Of a stretch of 64,000 nucleotides of DNA, positions 7,672 through 16,783 are shown one piece after another; the stretch's first letter is position 1; each line of letters begins with the position of its first letter. The stretch is from Sphingomonas yantingensis (GTDB lineage: Bacteria; Pseudomonadota; Alphaproteobacteria; Sphingomonadales; Sphingomonadaceae): positions 248,001-312,000 of the forward strand of contig NZ_JACIJJ010000002.1 of assembly GCF_014199325.1 (NCBI RefSeq), written 5' to 3'. Below the pieces are notes generated by a model, which was not told the origin of the DNA, made no database searches, and was given only the letters and a program-made list of their open reading frames with translations. The position numbers and the translations under genes were made by a program.

Positions 7672-8801
7672 CGGCGCGGATCGCACGCGGGGTGGGCGAG
7701 ATCGCCGCCGCCGACTGGGATGCGTGCGCGGGGGGCGACAATCCGTTTCTCAGCCACGCGTTCCTGTCGCTGCTCGAACGCTCGGGTTCGGTCGGCGGGC
7801 GGAGCGGCTGGACGCCGCTGCCGATCGTGGTCGACGGGGCGGACGGACGGCCCGCGGCGATCGCCCCCGCCTATGCCAAGACGCACAGCCAGGGCGAATA
7901 TGTGTTCGACCATGGCTGGGCCGATGCGTGGGAGCGGGCGGGGGGGAGCTACTATCCCAAGCTTCAGGTCGCCGTCCCGTTCACGCCGGTGCCCGGCCCG
8001 CGCCTGCTCCTGCGTGAGGGGGCCGAGCCCGCACCGCTGATCGCCGCGATCGAGGCGGTTGTGGACCAGAACGGCCTGTCGTCGGCGCACGCGACCTTCG
8101 TTGAGGCCGAACAAATCCCCGCGTTCGAGGCGGCGGGGTGGCTGGTGCGCGAGGGGGTGCAGTTCCACTGGGCCAATCGCGATTATTCGAGCTTCGACGA
8201 TTTCCTCGCCGACCTCGCCAGCCGCAAGCGCAAGAACCTGCGCAAGGAGCGCGCCGCCGCCACTGAGGGCCTGACGATCCGGCACCTGACCGGGGCGGAG
8301 ATCACCGAGTCGCACTGGGATGCGTTTTGGCTCTTCTATCAGGATACGGGCAGCCGCAAATGGGGGCGGCCATACCTGACCCGCGCCTTCTTCTCGATGC
8401 TGGGCGAGGCGATGGGCGACCGGGTGCTGCTGATCCTGGCCGAGCGGGACGGGATGGCCGTAGCCGGGGCGCTCAACCTGATCGGCGCCGACGCGCTCTA
8501 CGGCCGCTACTGGGGGTGCAGCGAGGACGTGCCGTTCCTCCATTTCGAGCTTTGCTACTATCAGGCGATCGATGCGGCGATCGCGCGCGGCCTCGCTCGG
8601 GTCGAGGCGGGGGCGCAGGGGGAGCACAAGCTGGCGCGCGGCTATGCGCCCGTCGCCACGTGGTCCGCGCACTACATCCCCGATCCGTCGTTCCGCCGCG
8701 CGGTCGCCGATTTCGTCGAGCGGGAACGGCTGGCGGTGGAGCGCGAGGCCGAATATCTCGGCGAGCTCACGCCGTTCAGGAAGCCCGGTTCGCCCGGTTG
8801 A
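7662..8801 (+). CDS. FemAB-like / DUF482 family acyltransferase (GNAT fold)
   Basis: 379 residues from a GTG at 7662 lying inside the end of corA; further upstream in-frame codons belong to corA. Conserved blocks fit the peptidogalycan biosynthesis / DUF482 family: NPFLSHAFLSLLE, YAKTHSQGEYVFDHGWADA, YYPKLQVAVPFTPVPGPRLL, LASRKRKNLRKERA, FYQDTGSRKWGRPYL, and YGRYWG followed by FELCYYQAIDAAI. The family has two GNAT-like halves. Its substrate is not established; homologues are scattered through proteobacteria as single genes. 3' end converges on and overlaps by 26 nt the membrane protein gene at 8776. Confidence 0.82.
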   Translation: MAVTARIARGVGEIAAADWDACAGGDNPFLSHAFLSLLERSGSVGGRSGWTPLPIVVDGADGRPAAIAPAYAKTHSQGEYVFDHGWADAWERAGGSYYPKLQVAVPFTPVPGPRLLLREGAEPAPLIAAIEAVVDQNGLSSAHATFVEAEQIPAFEAAGWLVREGVQFHWANRDYSSFDDFLADLASRKRKNLRKERAAATEGLTIRHLTGAEITESHWDAFWLFYQDTGSRKWGRPYLTRAFFSMLGEAMGDRVLLILAERDGMAVAGALNLIGADALYGRYWGCSEDVPFLHFELCYYQAIDAAIARGLARVEAGAQGEHKLARGYAPVATWSAHYIPDPSFRRAVADFVERERLAVEREAEYLGELTPFRKPGSPG

Positions 8802-10431
8802 TCGCTTCCATCCGCGTCTTCATCTCCGGCCCGTAGGGGCCGAGGTCCTGCATCATCAGTTGCGGCGCCCGCGCGGCGTCGTCGACGCGGAACAGTGCAC
8901 TGGTGCCGTTCCGCCAGACGGGGATCAGCCCCGCCTCCAGCCGGCGGTCGTATTTCGGCGGCTGGACGATCCAGACATAGTCGTAGGTCTGGCGCGGGAA
9001 GCGGGCGAGGCTGACGGCGATCGGTCGCCACCATTCGCGCGCGCATTTGACGTCGGTCACGATCTGCGACGGGTCGTGGTTGAACCCGCGCGCGCCCTGC
9101 AGCTTGACGGTGAGAAGCTGCGCCCCCGCCATCGACCACTGGTCGTTGGCATAGGCAAGCTTGCGCTCGAGCGCGATGCCGGGGAGATGCTCCAGCCGCG
9201 ACATCTTCCATTCGTAGCGGCACGTCTCACCGATGAAGGTGATGAGGCGCGCGCCCTGGGGCAGCTTGTCGAGCGCGGCCAGTTCGCGGTCGTAGCTCTT
9301 GTCATAGAGCCAGAAGCTGTAGGTGGTGGCGGCGATCCGTACCCCGAAAAAGGCGAGGCCCGCCGCCGCCAAGAGCGCGGCATTGCGCATCGGGATGCCG
9401 GGCTTGGGCCGGAGCGCCAGCAGCGCGATGCCGAGCGCGAAGGGCGCCAGCCGCATGTCGGCATAGGCCGAGCCGAAGACGATGCGCGGCAGCAGCACAT
9501 AGACCGCGACGAGGAAGAGCGCCGAGATGCTGAGGTGCCGCGAATACTGGATATTGGGGTCGCGCAGTCCCTTCAGCAGCACCAGGAACAGCGTGGCGAG
9601 CGTCGCCATGTCGAACAATTCCCAGCGATCGCGAAAGATCATCGTGACCCACTGCATCTTCGCGCGCCAGTTGAACCAGTCGGCGGTCTGGCCGCCGACG
9701 TGCCCCCCCGATCGCCAAGCGAGCATCAGCACTGCGGGCGGGAACAGCGAAAGGCAGTGGATACCCGCCCAGAACGGCGCCTTCCACTTTTCCGACCAGC
9801 CGGGGTGGCGGTCCCATTGCCGGATCAGCTCGCCGGCAAAGGCGAGCACGCCGAGCAGCCCCCAGCCATAGGTATGGCAGACCCACAGGATCAGCCCGAT
9901 CGGCACGAAGAGGACGGCGCGCAGCTTCAACCGGCCCAGCCGCGCGAGCCGCAGCCACAGCGCGAAGGCGTTGAGCGCCAACGCCATCGCCAGCGCGAAA
10001 TTAACGAAGCCGAAATGGAAGGGGAAGCTGTAGACGATCGGGAGCGCGAACAGCGCGGTCGCGGGGATGCGGCCATGCACCTCGCGCGCGATCCAGAGCA
10101 GGCCGGTCGCGGTCAGCACCGGCGTCATCAGCACGATCAGCTTGACCGCGAGCTCGAGCCCCATGATCGGCTCGAGCGGGACGATCAGCAGGTCGATGCC
10201 CAGATTGCCGATCAGCTGCCAGTCGAAATTATACCAGTCGCCCAGCCACGGCACCTGTCCGTGCGCGAGCTGAACGCGGTACCGGCCCATATGGCCGGGG
10301 AGGTCGACCAGCGGCGGGATGTCTGGCCAGATCAGCGGCACTGCCGCCAGCAGCGCCATCGCCGCCACGAACCAGCGCGTCTGCCACCACCGAAGCGGTT
10401 CCTGCCCCGCGCCCTCACCGTGCCCCTGCAT
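8776..10431 (-). CDS. Polytopic membrane protein, paralogue A (GT-C-like, unknown function)
   Basis: 551 residues with about 10-11 hydrophobic segments. The first extracytoplasmic loop carries IPPLVDLPGHMGRY and then WQLIGNLGIDLL; both are also found in the next gene (IPPLNDLPGHIGRY, WALVGNLGVDL), so the two are tandem duplicates. A later block CHTYGWGLLGVLAF matches AHSFGWGLFGLAAF. The C-terminal ~170 residues are soluble. An Asp in the first loop and overall shape resemble GT-C glycosyltransferases, but I see no decisive motif. Third gene of a three-gene operon with a 9-nt gap to its paralogue. Confidence 0.78.
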   Translation of the reverse strand: MQGHGEGAGQEPLRWWQTRWFVAAMALLAAVPLIWPDIPPLVDLPGHMGRYRVQLAHGQVPWLGDWYNFDWQLIGNLGIDLLIVPLEPIMGLELAVKLIVLMTPVLTATGLLWIAREVHGRIPATALFALPIVYSFPFHFGFVNFALAMALALNAFALWLRLARLGRLKLRAVLFVPIGLILWVCHTYGWGLLGVLAFAGELIRQWDRHPGWSEKWKAPFWAGIHCLSLFPPAVLMLAWRSGGHVGGQTADWFNWRAKMQWVTMIFRDRWELFDMATLATLFLVLLKGLRDPNIQYSRHLSISALFLVAVYVLLPRIVFGSAYADMRLAPFALGIALLALRPKPGIPMRNAALLAAAGLAFFGVRIAATTYSFWLYDKSYDRELAALDKLPQGARLITFIGETCRYEWKMSRLEHLPGIALERKLAYANDQWSMAGAQLLTVKLQGARGFNHDPSQIVTDVKCAREWWRPIAVSLARFPRQTYDYVWIVQPPKYDRRLEAGLIPVWRNGTSALFRVDDAARAPQLMMQDLGPYGPEMKTRMEAINRANRAS

Positions 10432-10440
10432 CGCGCGTCC

Positions 10441-11961
10441 TTAGCGGGTGGGGGCGGGGTGCGACAAGCGGTTCACCGCACGCCCTGTCGCAATGCGGTA
10501 AAGCGTTGACGGGCCGTCGCTCGCCACCCGGATCACGTTGGGGGCAAGGCTTGGGCGGGCGGGAAACCCGATGGTCCAGACGTGCGTGAACACGCGGCGA
10601 TCGGCATCGCGCACCGCCGCGGCAAAGTCCGTGGGCGCATATTCGCACGCCTTCCGATAGACGAGCTGCGACGGGTCGCGGTCATAAGGGGCGGCAAGCG
10701 GATGGCGGTGGGCGAGCAATTGCTGCCCGGCGATCGTCCACTGGCCGTTGTCAAAGATGTCGCGCCGCACCTCCGCGATGCCCGCCAGATGACCCAGCCG
10801 GTCGGACGACCAATCGGACGCGCAGGGTTCGTTCACCAGCACGAGCACCGCCGCGCCGCGCGGAATGGCGGGGACAATATGGAGTGCCGCCTGCTGCCGT
10901 TGTGCCACGATCGCGAAGCTCGCGGTCGTCGCACCCGTGCGGACGATGAGGAAGGCGAGCCCGAATAGCAGCAGCCGGGCGGTGAGCCGCGGCTCGGCCA
11001 CGCGCACCGCGATCAGCGCTACGGCAAGCGCCGGCGCCAGCATCCGCATGTCTACATAGGCCCCGCCGAGCGCGAGCCGCGGCAGCATGGCGAACGCCGC
11101 GACGAGGATCGCCGCGACCGCGCCCAGCACCGGATCGAAGCGGAACGCGCGGTGGCGGATCGCCGTCCAGAGCAGCCCGGCGATCAGGATCGCGCTGGCG
11201 ACGTCGAACCATTTCCACCGGTCGCGCAGCAGCCCGGCGACCCAGACCGCCTTTGCCCGCCAGTCCCAGGCCAGCGGCTGCGCCTCCCCGCCATGGCCGC
11301 TCACCATTGCGAGGATCGGGAGCGCGAGGGGCAGGCAGCTCATGCCCGCCTCGATCAGCGCACGCGGCCATGGGCGCCCCCGTTCGCGCCGCAGCGCGGT
11401 GTCGGCGGCAAAGGCGGCGAGCCCGAACAGCCCCCATCCGAAGCTGTGCGCGACCCACAGGGCACAGGCCGCGGGAGTCAGCAGCATCAGACGGAGCGTC
11501 GGCCGCGGCGCCAGCGCGATCCACGTCGCCAGCGCCCACAGCGCGAGCGCCGCGGCGAGCGCGAAGTTGACGAAGCCGAGCTGGAACGCCTGTCCGTACG
11601 CCAGCGTCGCGGCAAACCCGATCAGCGGCGGCACGCGCAACCGGCGGGCTCGCGTGAGCATCATCAGCCCGCCGACGAACAGCGCGGGGATCAGGATGAC
11701 GATCGCCTTCGCCGCTGCCTCCGCCCCGATCACGCGCGCCAGCGCGATCGCAGGCAGGTCGACGCCGAGATTGCCTACCAGCGCCCATTCGTAGCGCCAG
11801 TGCGCCTGAAGCGCGGGCGACTGGGCGAGCGTGGCGGCGATGTGATAGCGCCCGATATGGCCGGGCAGGTCGTTGAGCGGCGGGATCGCCGGCCAGAGCA
11901 ACGGCGCGACCGCGCATGCGAGCAGCAGGAACGCGATCCGCCGGGTCGGTATGTCTGTCAC
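10441..11961 (-). CDS. Polytopic membrane protein, paralogue B (GT-C-like, unknown function)
   Basis: 506 residues from a GTG at 11961 overlapping the stop of the upstream gene (GTGA). About 10 membrane segments; shares PPLNDLPGHIGRYH, NLGVDLPAIALA, LGFVNFALAAALAL, WVAHSFGWGLFG, DWRAKAVWV with LRDRWKWFDVAS, and PRLALGGAYVDMRM with its neighbour at 8776, including gene order and domain layout (membrane part followed by a ~150-residue soluble tail with DPSQLVYRK). Probably envelope glycan assembly given the STT3-like gene upstream, but this is inference. Confidence 0.78.
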   Translation of the reverse strand: MTDIPTRRIAFLLLACAVAPLLWPAIPPLNDLPGHIGRYHIAATLAQSPALQAHWRYEWALVGNLGVDLPAIALARVIGAEAAAKAIVILIPALFVGGLMMLTRARRLRVPPLIGFAATLAYGQAFQLGFVNFALAAALALWALATWIALAPRPTLRLMLLTPAACALWVAHSFGWGLFGLAAFAADTALRRERGRPWPRALIEAGMSCLPLALPILAMVSGHGGEAQPLAWDWRAKAVWVAGLLRDRWKWFDVASAILIAGLLWTAIRHRAFRFDPVLGAVAAILVAAFAMLPRLALGGAYVDMRMLAPALAVALIAVRVAEPRLTARLLLFGLAFLIVRTGATTASFAIVAQRQQAALHIVPAIPRGAAVLVLVNEPCASDWSSDRLGHLAGIAEVRRDIFDNGQWTIAGQQLLAHRHPLAAPYDRDPSQLVYRKACEYAPTDFAAAVRDADRRVFTHVWTIGFPARPSLAPNVIRVASDGPSTLYRIATGRAVNRLSHPAPTR

Positions 11962-13592
11962 CGGACCCGCCAGACGTTCGCCACGCCGGTCGGCCACAGC
12001 CATGCTGGCGTATTCCCCCCGACCAGCGCCGGACCGAAGCCATGATCGATCCGCATCGACGAAAGGGCAGCGGGACAGGCGACGACATAATCGACGCGCA
12101 GGTCTTGGACGGTCGCCCGCGCCTCGCTTTCGCTACCCGCGAACAGGCGATAGCTGGCGAGATTACCCGCGGCATTGCGGTGATAGGGCGCGGCGATCGC
12201 GTGATGGCGCGTCGCAACGAGCAGCCACGGGCCGAGGTCGACCGGGCCCAGCACGCGGCCCGGTGCCAGCGCAGCCATCGCGCGCGCCGGTTCGATCCTG
12301 TCGCAGGGCGGGCCGGCGGCGGGCGCTTGCGCCACGGGCAGCGCGGCGGCGGCGATCGGCCAGACGATACCCGCCCCCGCCACCCAGATCGGCAGCGCGG
12401 CCAGCGGCGACACACCCCGCGCGCGATCGAGCGCCAATGCGATCAGTGGGGGCGCCAGCGCCGCCGCGGTATAGGCGCCGCGCAGCTGCAAAAACGCGAT
12501 GCCAAGGCCCGCGGCGACCAGCGCCGCGATCGTCAGCGCCGGGCGGTGGCGCGCGGTCAGGGCGGCGGCGATCAGGCCTACGACCCCGATCCCGACATAG
12601 CCGATCGCCCAGCGCGGGTCGGTGGCGAGCATCGGCTGCGCCTCTCCCACCTCAGTCAGCCAGACCCTCGCCAGCGCCGGATCGACCGCGCCATAGGGCG
12701 AGAGGCAGGCGGGCACGAGCCAAGCGATGCCGGCCACCGCCGCGCTGCCTGCTGCCAGCGCGGCGATGATGCGCGCTTGCGGCGTGGGCAGGCCTGTCTT
12801 GCAAAGCGCAAGTAGCAGCAGCGCCGCCGCGCCGATCGACCCCGCCCGCCAACTTGCGCGCGCAAAGCCGTCGCACGGCGCGCTGGCCCAGTCGCCGGGC
12901 GCGACGACCATCGCCAGCAGCGCGAGGCCGAGGAACAGTGCGACCGCCAGCGCAGGAAGCTGTGGGCCGGGCGCGCGCGTCCAGTGCAGCACCGCGACGC
13001 CGATCCCGACCGCCAGAACGGGCGCGGTTTCCATGCCGATGCCGAGCGACAGCGCCGCCGCCACGCCCGCGACGATGCCGCCCGCTCGCTCCCGCCGCGT
13101 GACGAGACCGAGTGCGAACAGCGCCAGCAGCACCATCTGAAGCCCGTGATGATCGATCCGCCCCGGCGAGAATAGCGTCGTCGCCGGATAGGCGAGCGCG
13201 GCAATAATCGCGGCATCCACAGGCCGCGCCCCGACCGCGCGCGCCAGCCGGGCAGTGACGAACAGGAAGCCGGCGAACAGGAGCGCGGGCCAGAGGACCA
13301 GCATGACCGCCTCGCCCATCCCCGCCCGCAACATCGCCGCGGGGATCAGGTCGGGCAGCCGCGACCAGTGCATCGCGACGCCGTCGACGCCGATCCGGTA
13401 CTGACTCAAATCGCCGAACGCCTGTCCGGCCAGCCAGTCGCGGATCTGCTGCAACCGTACCGCGTCGTCGCCATCGGGCAGCGCGAGCCGCGACAGATCG
13501 GCGCGGCGCACCCACCACCAGCCGAGCGTCATCACGCCCGCCAGCCCGCTCGCCCACGTCAGGTCGCGCGCGATCGGCGCCGGTGTATCCAT
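11958..13592 (-). CDS. STT3/PMT-like GT-C membrane glycosyltransferase
   Basis: 544 residues, about 11-12 membrane segments. The first large loop has LPDGDDAVRLQQIRDWL with an acidic pair in the place of the GT-C catalytic/metal Asp, then DGVAMHWSRLPDL. A second loop has SPGRIDHHGLQM, close to the HH region of STT3-type oligosaccharyltransferases. GT-C enzymes use lipid-phosphate sugars on the outer face of the inner membrane. Acceptor and donor unknown. First gene of a three-gene operon with the two paralogues that follow; 45 nt separate it from the aquaporin gene upstream. Confidence 0.78.
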   Translation of the reverse strand: MDTPAPIARDLTWASGLAGVMTLGWWWVRRADLSRLALPDGDDAVRLQQIRDWLAGQAFGDLSQYRIGVDGVAMHWSRLPDLIPAAMLRAGMGEAVMLVLWPALLFAGFLFVTARLARAVGARPVDAAIIAALAYPATTLFSPGRIDHHGLQMVLLALFALGLVTRRERAGGIVAGVAAALSLGIGMETAPVLAVGIGVAVLHWTRAPGPQLPALAVALFLGLALLAMVVAPGDWASAPCDGFARASWRAGSIGAAALLLLALCKTGLPTPQARIIAALAAGSAAVAGIAWLVPACLSPYGAVDPALARVWLTEVGEAQPMLATDPRWAIGYVGIGVVGLIAAALTARHRPALTIAALVAAGLGIAFLQLRGAYTAAALAPPLIALALDRARGVSPLAALPIWVAGAGIVWPIAAAALPVAQAPAAGPPCDRIEPARAMAALAPGRVLGPVDLGPWLLVATRHHAIAAPYHRNAAGNLASYRLFAGSESEARATVQDLRVDYVVACPAALSSMRIDHGFGPALVGGNTPAWLWPTGVANVWRVR

Positions 13593-13637
13593 GCGCCCCC
13601 GGGTAAGGGGCGCATGGTTAATTCCGCGTATCGAAGC

Positions 13638-14438
13638 CTATCGACGCTCGTCGGCCATCCGCTCGATCGGCATGTCGCCGATCGGCCCGGGCGAGACGTC
13701 GGCGTCGCGGTGCGCGAACAGCCAGCGACCGGCAAGGCCCGCCACCACCGCACCCGCGATCGGCGCGACCCAGAACAGCCAGAGCTGCTGCAGCGCCCAG
13801 CCGCCGACGAACAGCGCCGGCCCGGTGCTGCGCGCCGGGTTGACCGAGGTGTTGGTGACCGGAATCGAGACGAGGTGAATGAGCGCCAGTGCCAGCCCGA
13901 TCGCCAGCGGCGCGAACGGCATCGGCGACCGCTCGTCGGTGGCGCCGAGGATGACGATCAGGAACCCGGCGGTCAGCAGCGCCTCGGTCACGAAGCTTGC
14001 CGCCAGCGAATAGCCGCCGGGCGAGTGCGCGCCATAGCCGTTGGCGGCAAAGCCGCTGGCGACGAGCTCGAACCCCGGATGCCCGCCCGCGATCACAGCC
14101 AGCACGCCCGCACCCGCGGTCGCGCCGACCAGCTGCGCGGCGACATAGCCGGGCACGTCGCGCGCCGGGAAGCGGCCGGCGACGGCCAGGCCGATGCTGA
14201 CCGCCGGGTTGAAATGCCCGCCCGAGATGAAGCCGACCGCGAACGCCATCGTGAACACGGTAAGACCGAAGGCGAGCGACACGCCGACCAGCCCGATCGA
14301 CCCCGGCACGTCGGCGCCCGCCGCCAGTACCGCGGCACCGCAGCCGCCCAGCACCAGCCAGAACGCGCCCGTCGCCTCTGCCGCCAGTCGCCGTGCCGCC
14401 GCGATCGGGCGGGGGCGCGGGTTGAGTTCGCTTGCCAT
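13638..14438 (-). CDS. aqpZ: Aquaporin Z
   Basis: 266 residues, six membrane helices plus two half-helices carrying NPA boxes: [10 protein letters not shown] near the N-terminal third and [12 protein letters not shown] near the C-terminus. The GGHFNPAVS / NTSVNPARS pair is typical of AqpZ water channels; the Arg after the second NPA is the selectivity-filter Arg. An internal loop with [21 protein letters not shown] is also AqpZ-like. ATG at 14438 preceded by GGAGGAA. Inner membrane, passive water flux. A C-terminal extension after the sixth helix ([14 protein letters not shown]) is of unknown purpose. Divergent from the D-glutamate operon. Confidence 0.94.
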   Translation of the reverse strand: MASELNPRPRPIAAARRLAAEATGAFWLVLGGCGAAVLAAGADVPGSIGLVGVSLAFGLTVFTMAFAVGFISGGHFNPAVSIGLAVAGRFPARDVPGYVAAQLVGATAGAGVLAVIAGGHPGFELVASGFAANGYGAHSPGGYSLAASFVTEALLTAGFLIVILGATDERSPMPFAPLAIGLALALIHLVSIPVTNTSVNPARSTGPALFVGGWALQQLWLFWVAPIAGAVVAGLAGRWLFAHRDADVSPGPIGDMPIERMADERR

Positions 14439-14603
14439 CCATTTCCTCCGTTTCCGCCCGCTTGGCGGGCATCGAAGATTGCGGCCGGCCTAACCCATGT
14501 TACCGCCCCACCGTTCCTGGTATCTTTGCAGGGGGAGCATGGTAGCGACCGACCTGGCGGCGTGCCGGTGGACGCGGCCCCGGCGCTCGATTAGCCTCGG
14601 GCG

Positions 14604-15770
14604 ATGCCGTTGCCCCTCCTGCTCGCGCTTGCCCTGTCACAGGAAGCCGCACCGCCGCCCGCCGAACCCGTCGCCGGTGCACGCGTCGTGGTCGCGGGGG
14701 ACAAGGTCGTCGCGGCACAGGCGGCGGGGTTTGCCGACCCGGCGGCCGGGCGCCGGGCGACCCCCGACGATCCGGTCCGCGTCGCGTCGATCTCGAAGCT
14801 GGTCGTCGCGATCGGGGTGATGCGGCTGGTCGAGGCGGGGAAGCTCGACCTCGATGCGGACGTATCCACGCTGCTCGGCTGGCGGCTGCGGCATCCGCAA
14901 TTCCTGGACACGCCGATCACGCTCCGGCTGCTGCTGTCGCACCGATCGGGCCTCGCCGACGGGATCGACTATGTGTTGCCGCTCGACGCCGACCTGCGCA
15001 CCGCGCTCGCCGATCCGAAGGCGTGGGGAGCTCATGCGCCGGGCGGCTACTTCCGCTACGCCAATATCGGCTTCCCGGTCATCGCGTCGGTGATGGAGCG
15101 GGCGACGGGCGAGCGGTTCGACCGGCTGATGGACCGGCTGGTGCTGAAGCCGCTCGGCATCGCCGGCTGCTATCAGTGGGAAGCGTGCGATGCCGCGACC
15201 GCGGCGCGCGCAGTGGTGCTGGTCGAGCCCGATGGCACGCCCGTCCGCGACGACAATCGCGGCACCAAGCCCGCCTGTTCGGTCACGCCCGCGCGCAACG
15301 GATCGTGCGCGCTCACCGGCTGGGAAGCGGGGCGCAACGGCGCGATCTTCTCCCCACAAGGCGGGCTGCGCATCTCGGCACAGGGGCTGGCTAAGATCGG
15401 GCGGCTGATCGTCGGCGGCGGCAGCGTCGACGGCGTACGGCTGCTCTCGCCCGCGTCGGTACGTGCGATGACGACGCCCGCCTGGACCTTCGACGGCAAG
15501 AATGGCGAGACCGAAGGCGGGCTCTACTGCCGCTACGGCCTTGCCGTCATGTTCACGGGAAGCGGGATCGCCGGCTGCCCCGACGACCTCTTCGGCGACG
15601 GTCGTTCGCGCATCGGCCATGCGGGGGAGGCCTATCGCCTGCGCTCGGGCCTGTGGGTCGAGCCGGGCGGCGGGGTCACCGCCTATTGGGCGACGGGGGT
15701 GGCGCAGGACGCGCCCCTCGGCACCTCGGGCTATTCGGCGATCGAGGAACGACTGGCGCGCGGCAAATGA
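14604..15770 (+). CDS. Exported serine hydrolase (beta-lactamase / S12 family)
   Basis: 388 residues with a hydrophobic leader ending before QEAAPPPAEP. The three active-site elements of the class C beta-lactamase fold are present: SISK (SxxK nucleophile and base), YAN (YxN) and HAG (HxG, in place of KTG). QWEACDAAT and a later CPDD supply Cys residues that could form a disulfide in the periplasm. Family members include DD-peptidases, D-aminopeptidases, esterases and beta-lactamases. As first gene of an operon for D-amino-acid use, a D-aminopeptidase or DD-carboxypeptidase role is more plausible than resistance, but the sequence does not decide it. Ends in an ATGA overlap with dgcN. Confidence 0.85.
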   Translation: MPLPLLLALALSQEAAPPPAEPVAGARVVVAGDKVVAAQAAGFADPAAGRRATPDDPVRVASISKLVVAIGVMRLVEAGKLDLDADVSTLLGWRLRHPQFLDTPITLRLLLSHRSGLADGIDYVLPLDADLRTALADPKAWGAHAPGGYFRYANIGFPVIASVMERATGERFDRLMDRLVLKPLGIAGCYQWEACDAATAARAVVLVEPDGTPVRDDNRGTKPACSVTPARNGSCALTGWEAGRNGAIFSPQGGLRISAQGLAKIGRLIVGGGSVDGVRLLSPASVRAMTTPAWTFDGKNGETEGGLYCRYGLAVMFTGSGIAGCPDDLFGDGRSRIGHAGEAYRLRSGLWVEPGGGVTAYWATGVAQDAPLGTSGYSAIEERLARGK

Positions 15771-16783
15771 GCGCGATCCCGACGCCGTACCTGCTCTACC
15801 TCGGCGCGGCGACCGACTTTCTGGGGCTCAAGACCGCGCGCGGGCTGGCGACGTTCGCGCCCGAGAAGTGCGTCGGCGAGTGGCGGCACGATGACTGCCC
15901 CTACTCGGTCGGCCTCGACCGGGTGACGCTGGACGAGGGGGTCGTGCGGGGCGCGCGCACGCTTGTCATCGGCATCGCCAATCCCGGCGGTCGGATGGAC
16001 GCGCGCGTGGTCGCCGATGCGGTGGCAGCGGCGCGCGCGGGCTTGAACGTCGCCGCCGGGCTGCACCAGCGGCTGCGCGGTGAGCCCGATCTGGTCGCTG
16101 CAGCGGAAGCGGCGGGGGTGCAGTTGTTCGACGTGCGCGATCCGCCCGCCGATCTGCCTGTCGGCAACGGCCGCCCGCGCGCCGGGCGCAGGTTGCTGAC
16201 GGTCGGCACCGATTGTTCGGTGGGCAAAATGTACGCGGCGCTGGCGCTGACCCGCGCGATGCAGGCGCGCGGCCACGCGGCCGATTTTCGCGCCACGGGA
16301 CAGACGGGCATCCTCGTCGCCGGCTCGGGAATCGCGATCGATGCGGTGGTCGCCGACTTCATCGCCGGCGCGGTCGAGACGCTGTCGCCACCGCGCGAGG
16401 ATGGCGGCTGGGACCTGATCGAGGGGCAGGGTTCGCTCTTCCATCCGAGCTTCGCGGGCGTGTCGACGGGCCTTCTCCACGGCGCGCAAGCCGATGCGCT
16501 GGTGCTGTGCCATGAGGTGGGGCGCGAGACCCTGCGCGGGCTTTCCCACTCCCGCGTGCCGGGGCTGGCCGAGTGTCTCGACGCGAATCTGCGCGCCGCC
16601 CGGCTGACCTCGCCCGATGTGCGCGCGGTCGGCGTGTGCCTCAACACCGCGTCGCTCGACGAAGCGGCGGCGCGGGCGGCGTGTGCGGCGGTCGAGGGGG
16701 AACTCGGCCTACCCGTGACCGACCCCTATCGCTTCGGCGCGGCCCCGATCGTCGCGGAGATCGAACGCTGCTTCGCCGCCTGA
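15767..16783 (+). CDS. dgcN: DgcN-type N-acetyltransferase (DUF1611), D-glutamate catabolism
   Basis: 338 residues. DUF1611 features: N-terminal TPYLLYLGAATDFLGLKTA and CVGEWR, LVIGIANPGG, AGLHQRL, the P-loop-like GTDCSVGKMYAALAL, RATGQTG, IEGQGSLFHP, and DALVLCHEVGRETLRG. In Pseudoalteromonas the DgcN protein N-acetylates D-glutamate, and DgcA then racemises N-acetyl-D-Glu to the L form; this pair order (dgcN then dgcA) is the same here. Cytosolic. Starts in an ATGA overlap with the serine hydrolase and ends in a CTGA overlap with dgcA. Substrate is inferred from family and context. Confidence 0.85.
   Translation: MSAIPTPYLLYLGAATDFLGLKTARGLATFAPEKCVGEWRHDDCPYSVGLDRVTLDEGVVRGARTLVIGIANPGGRMDARVVADAVAAARAGLNVAAGLHQRLRGEPDLVAAAEAAGVQLFDVRDPPADLPVGNGRPRAGRRLLTVGTDCSVGKMYAALALTRAMQARGHAADFRATGQTGILVAGSGIAIDAVVADFIAGAVETLSPPREDGGWDLIEGQGSLFHPSFAGVSTGLLHGAQADALVLCHEVGRETLRGLSHSRVPGLAECLDANLRAARLTSPDVRAVGVCLNTASLDEAAARAACAAVEGELGLPVTDPYRFGAAPIVAEIERCFAA

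Noticed and set aside
14604..15770. Serine hydrolase as an antibiotic-resistance beta-lactamase
   Set aside because: It has SISK, YAN and HAG but sits in a D-amino-acid operon and lacks features specific to AmpC; resistance is not supported.
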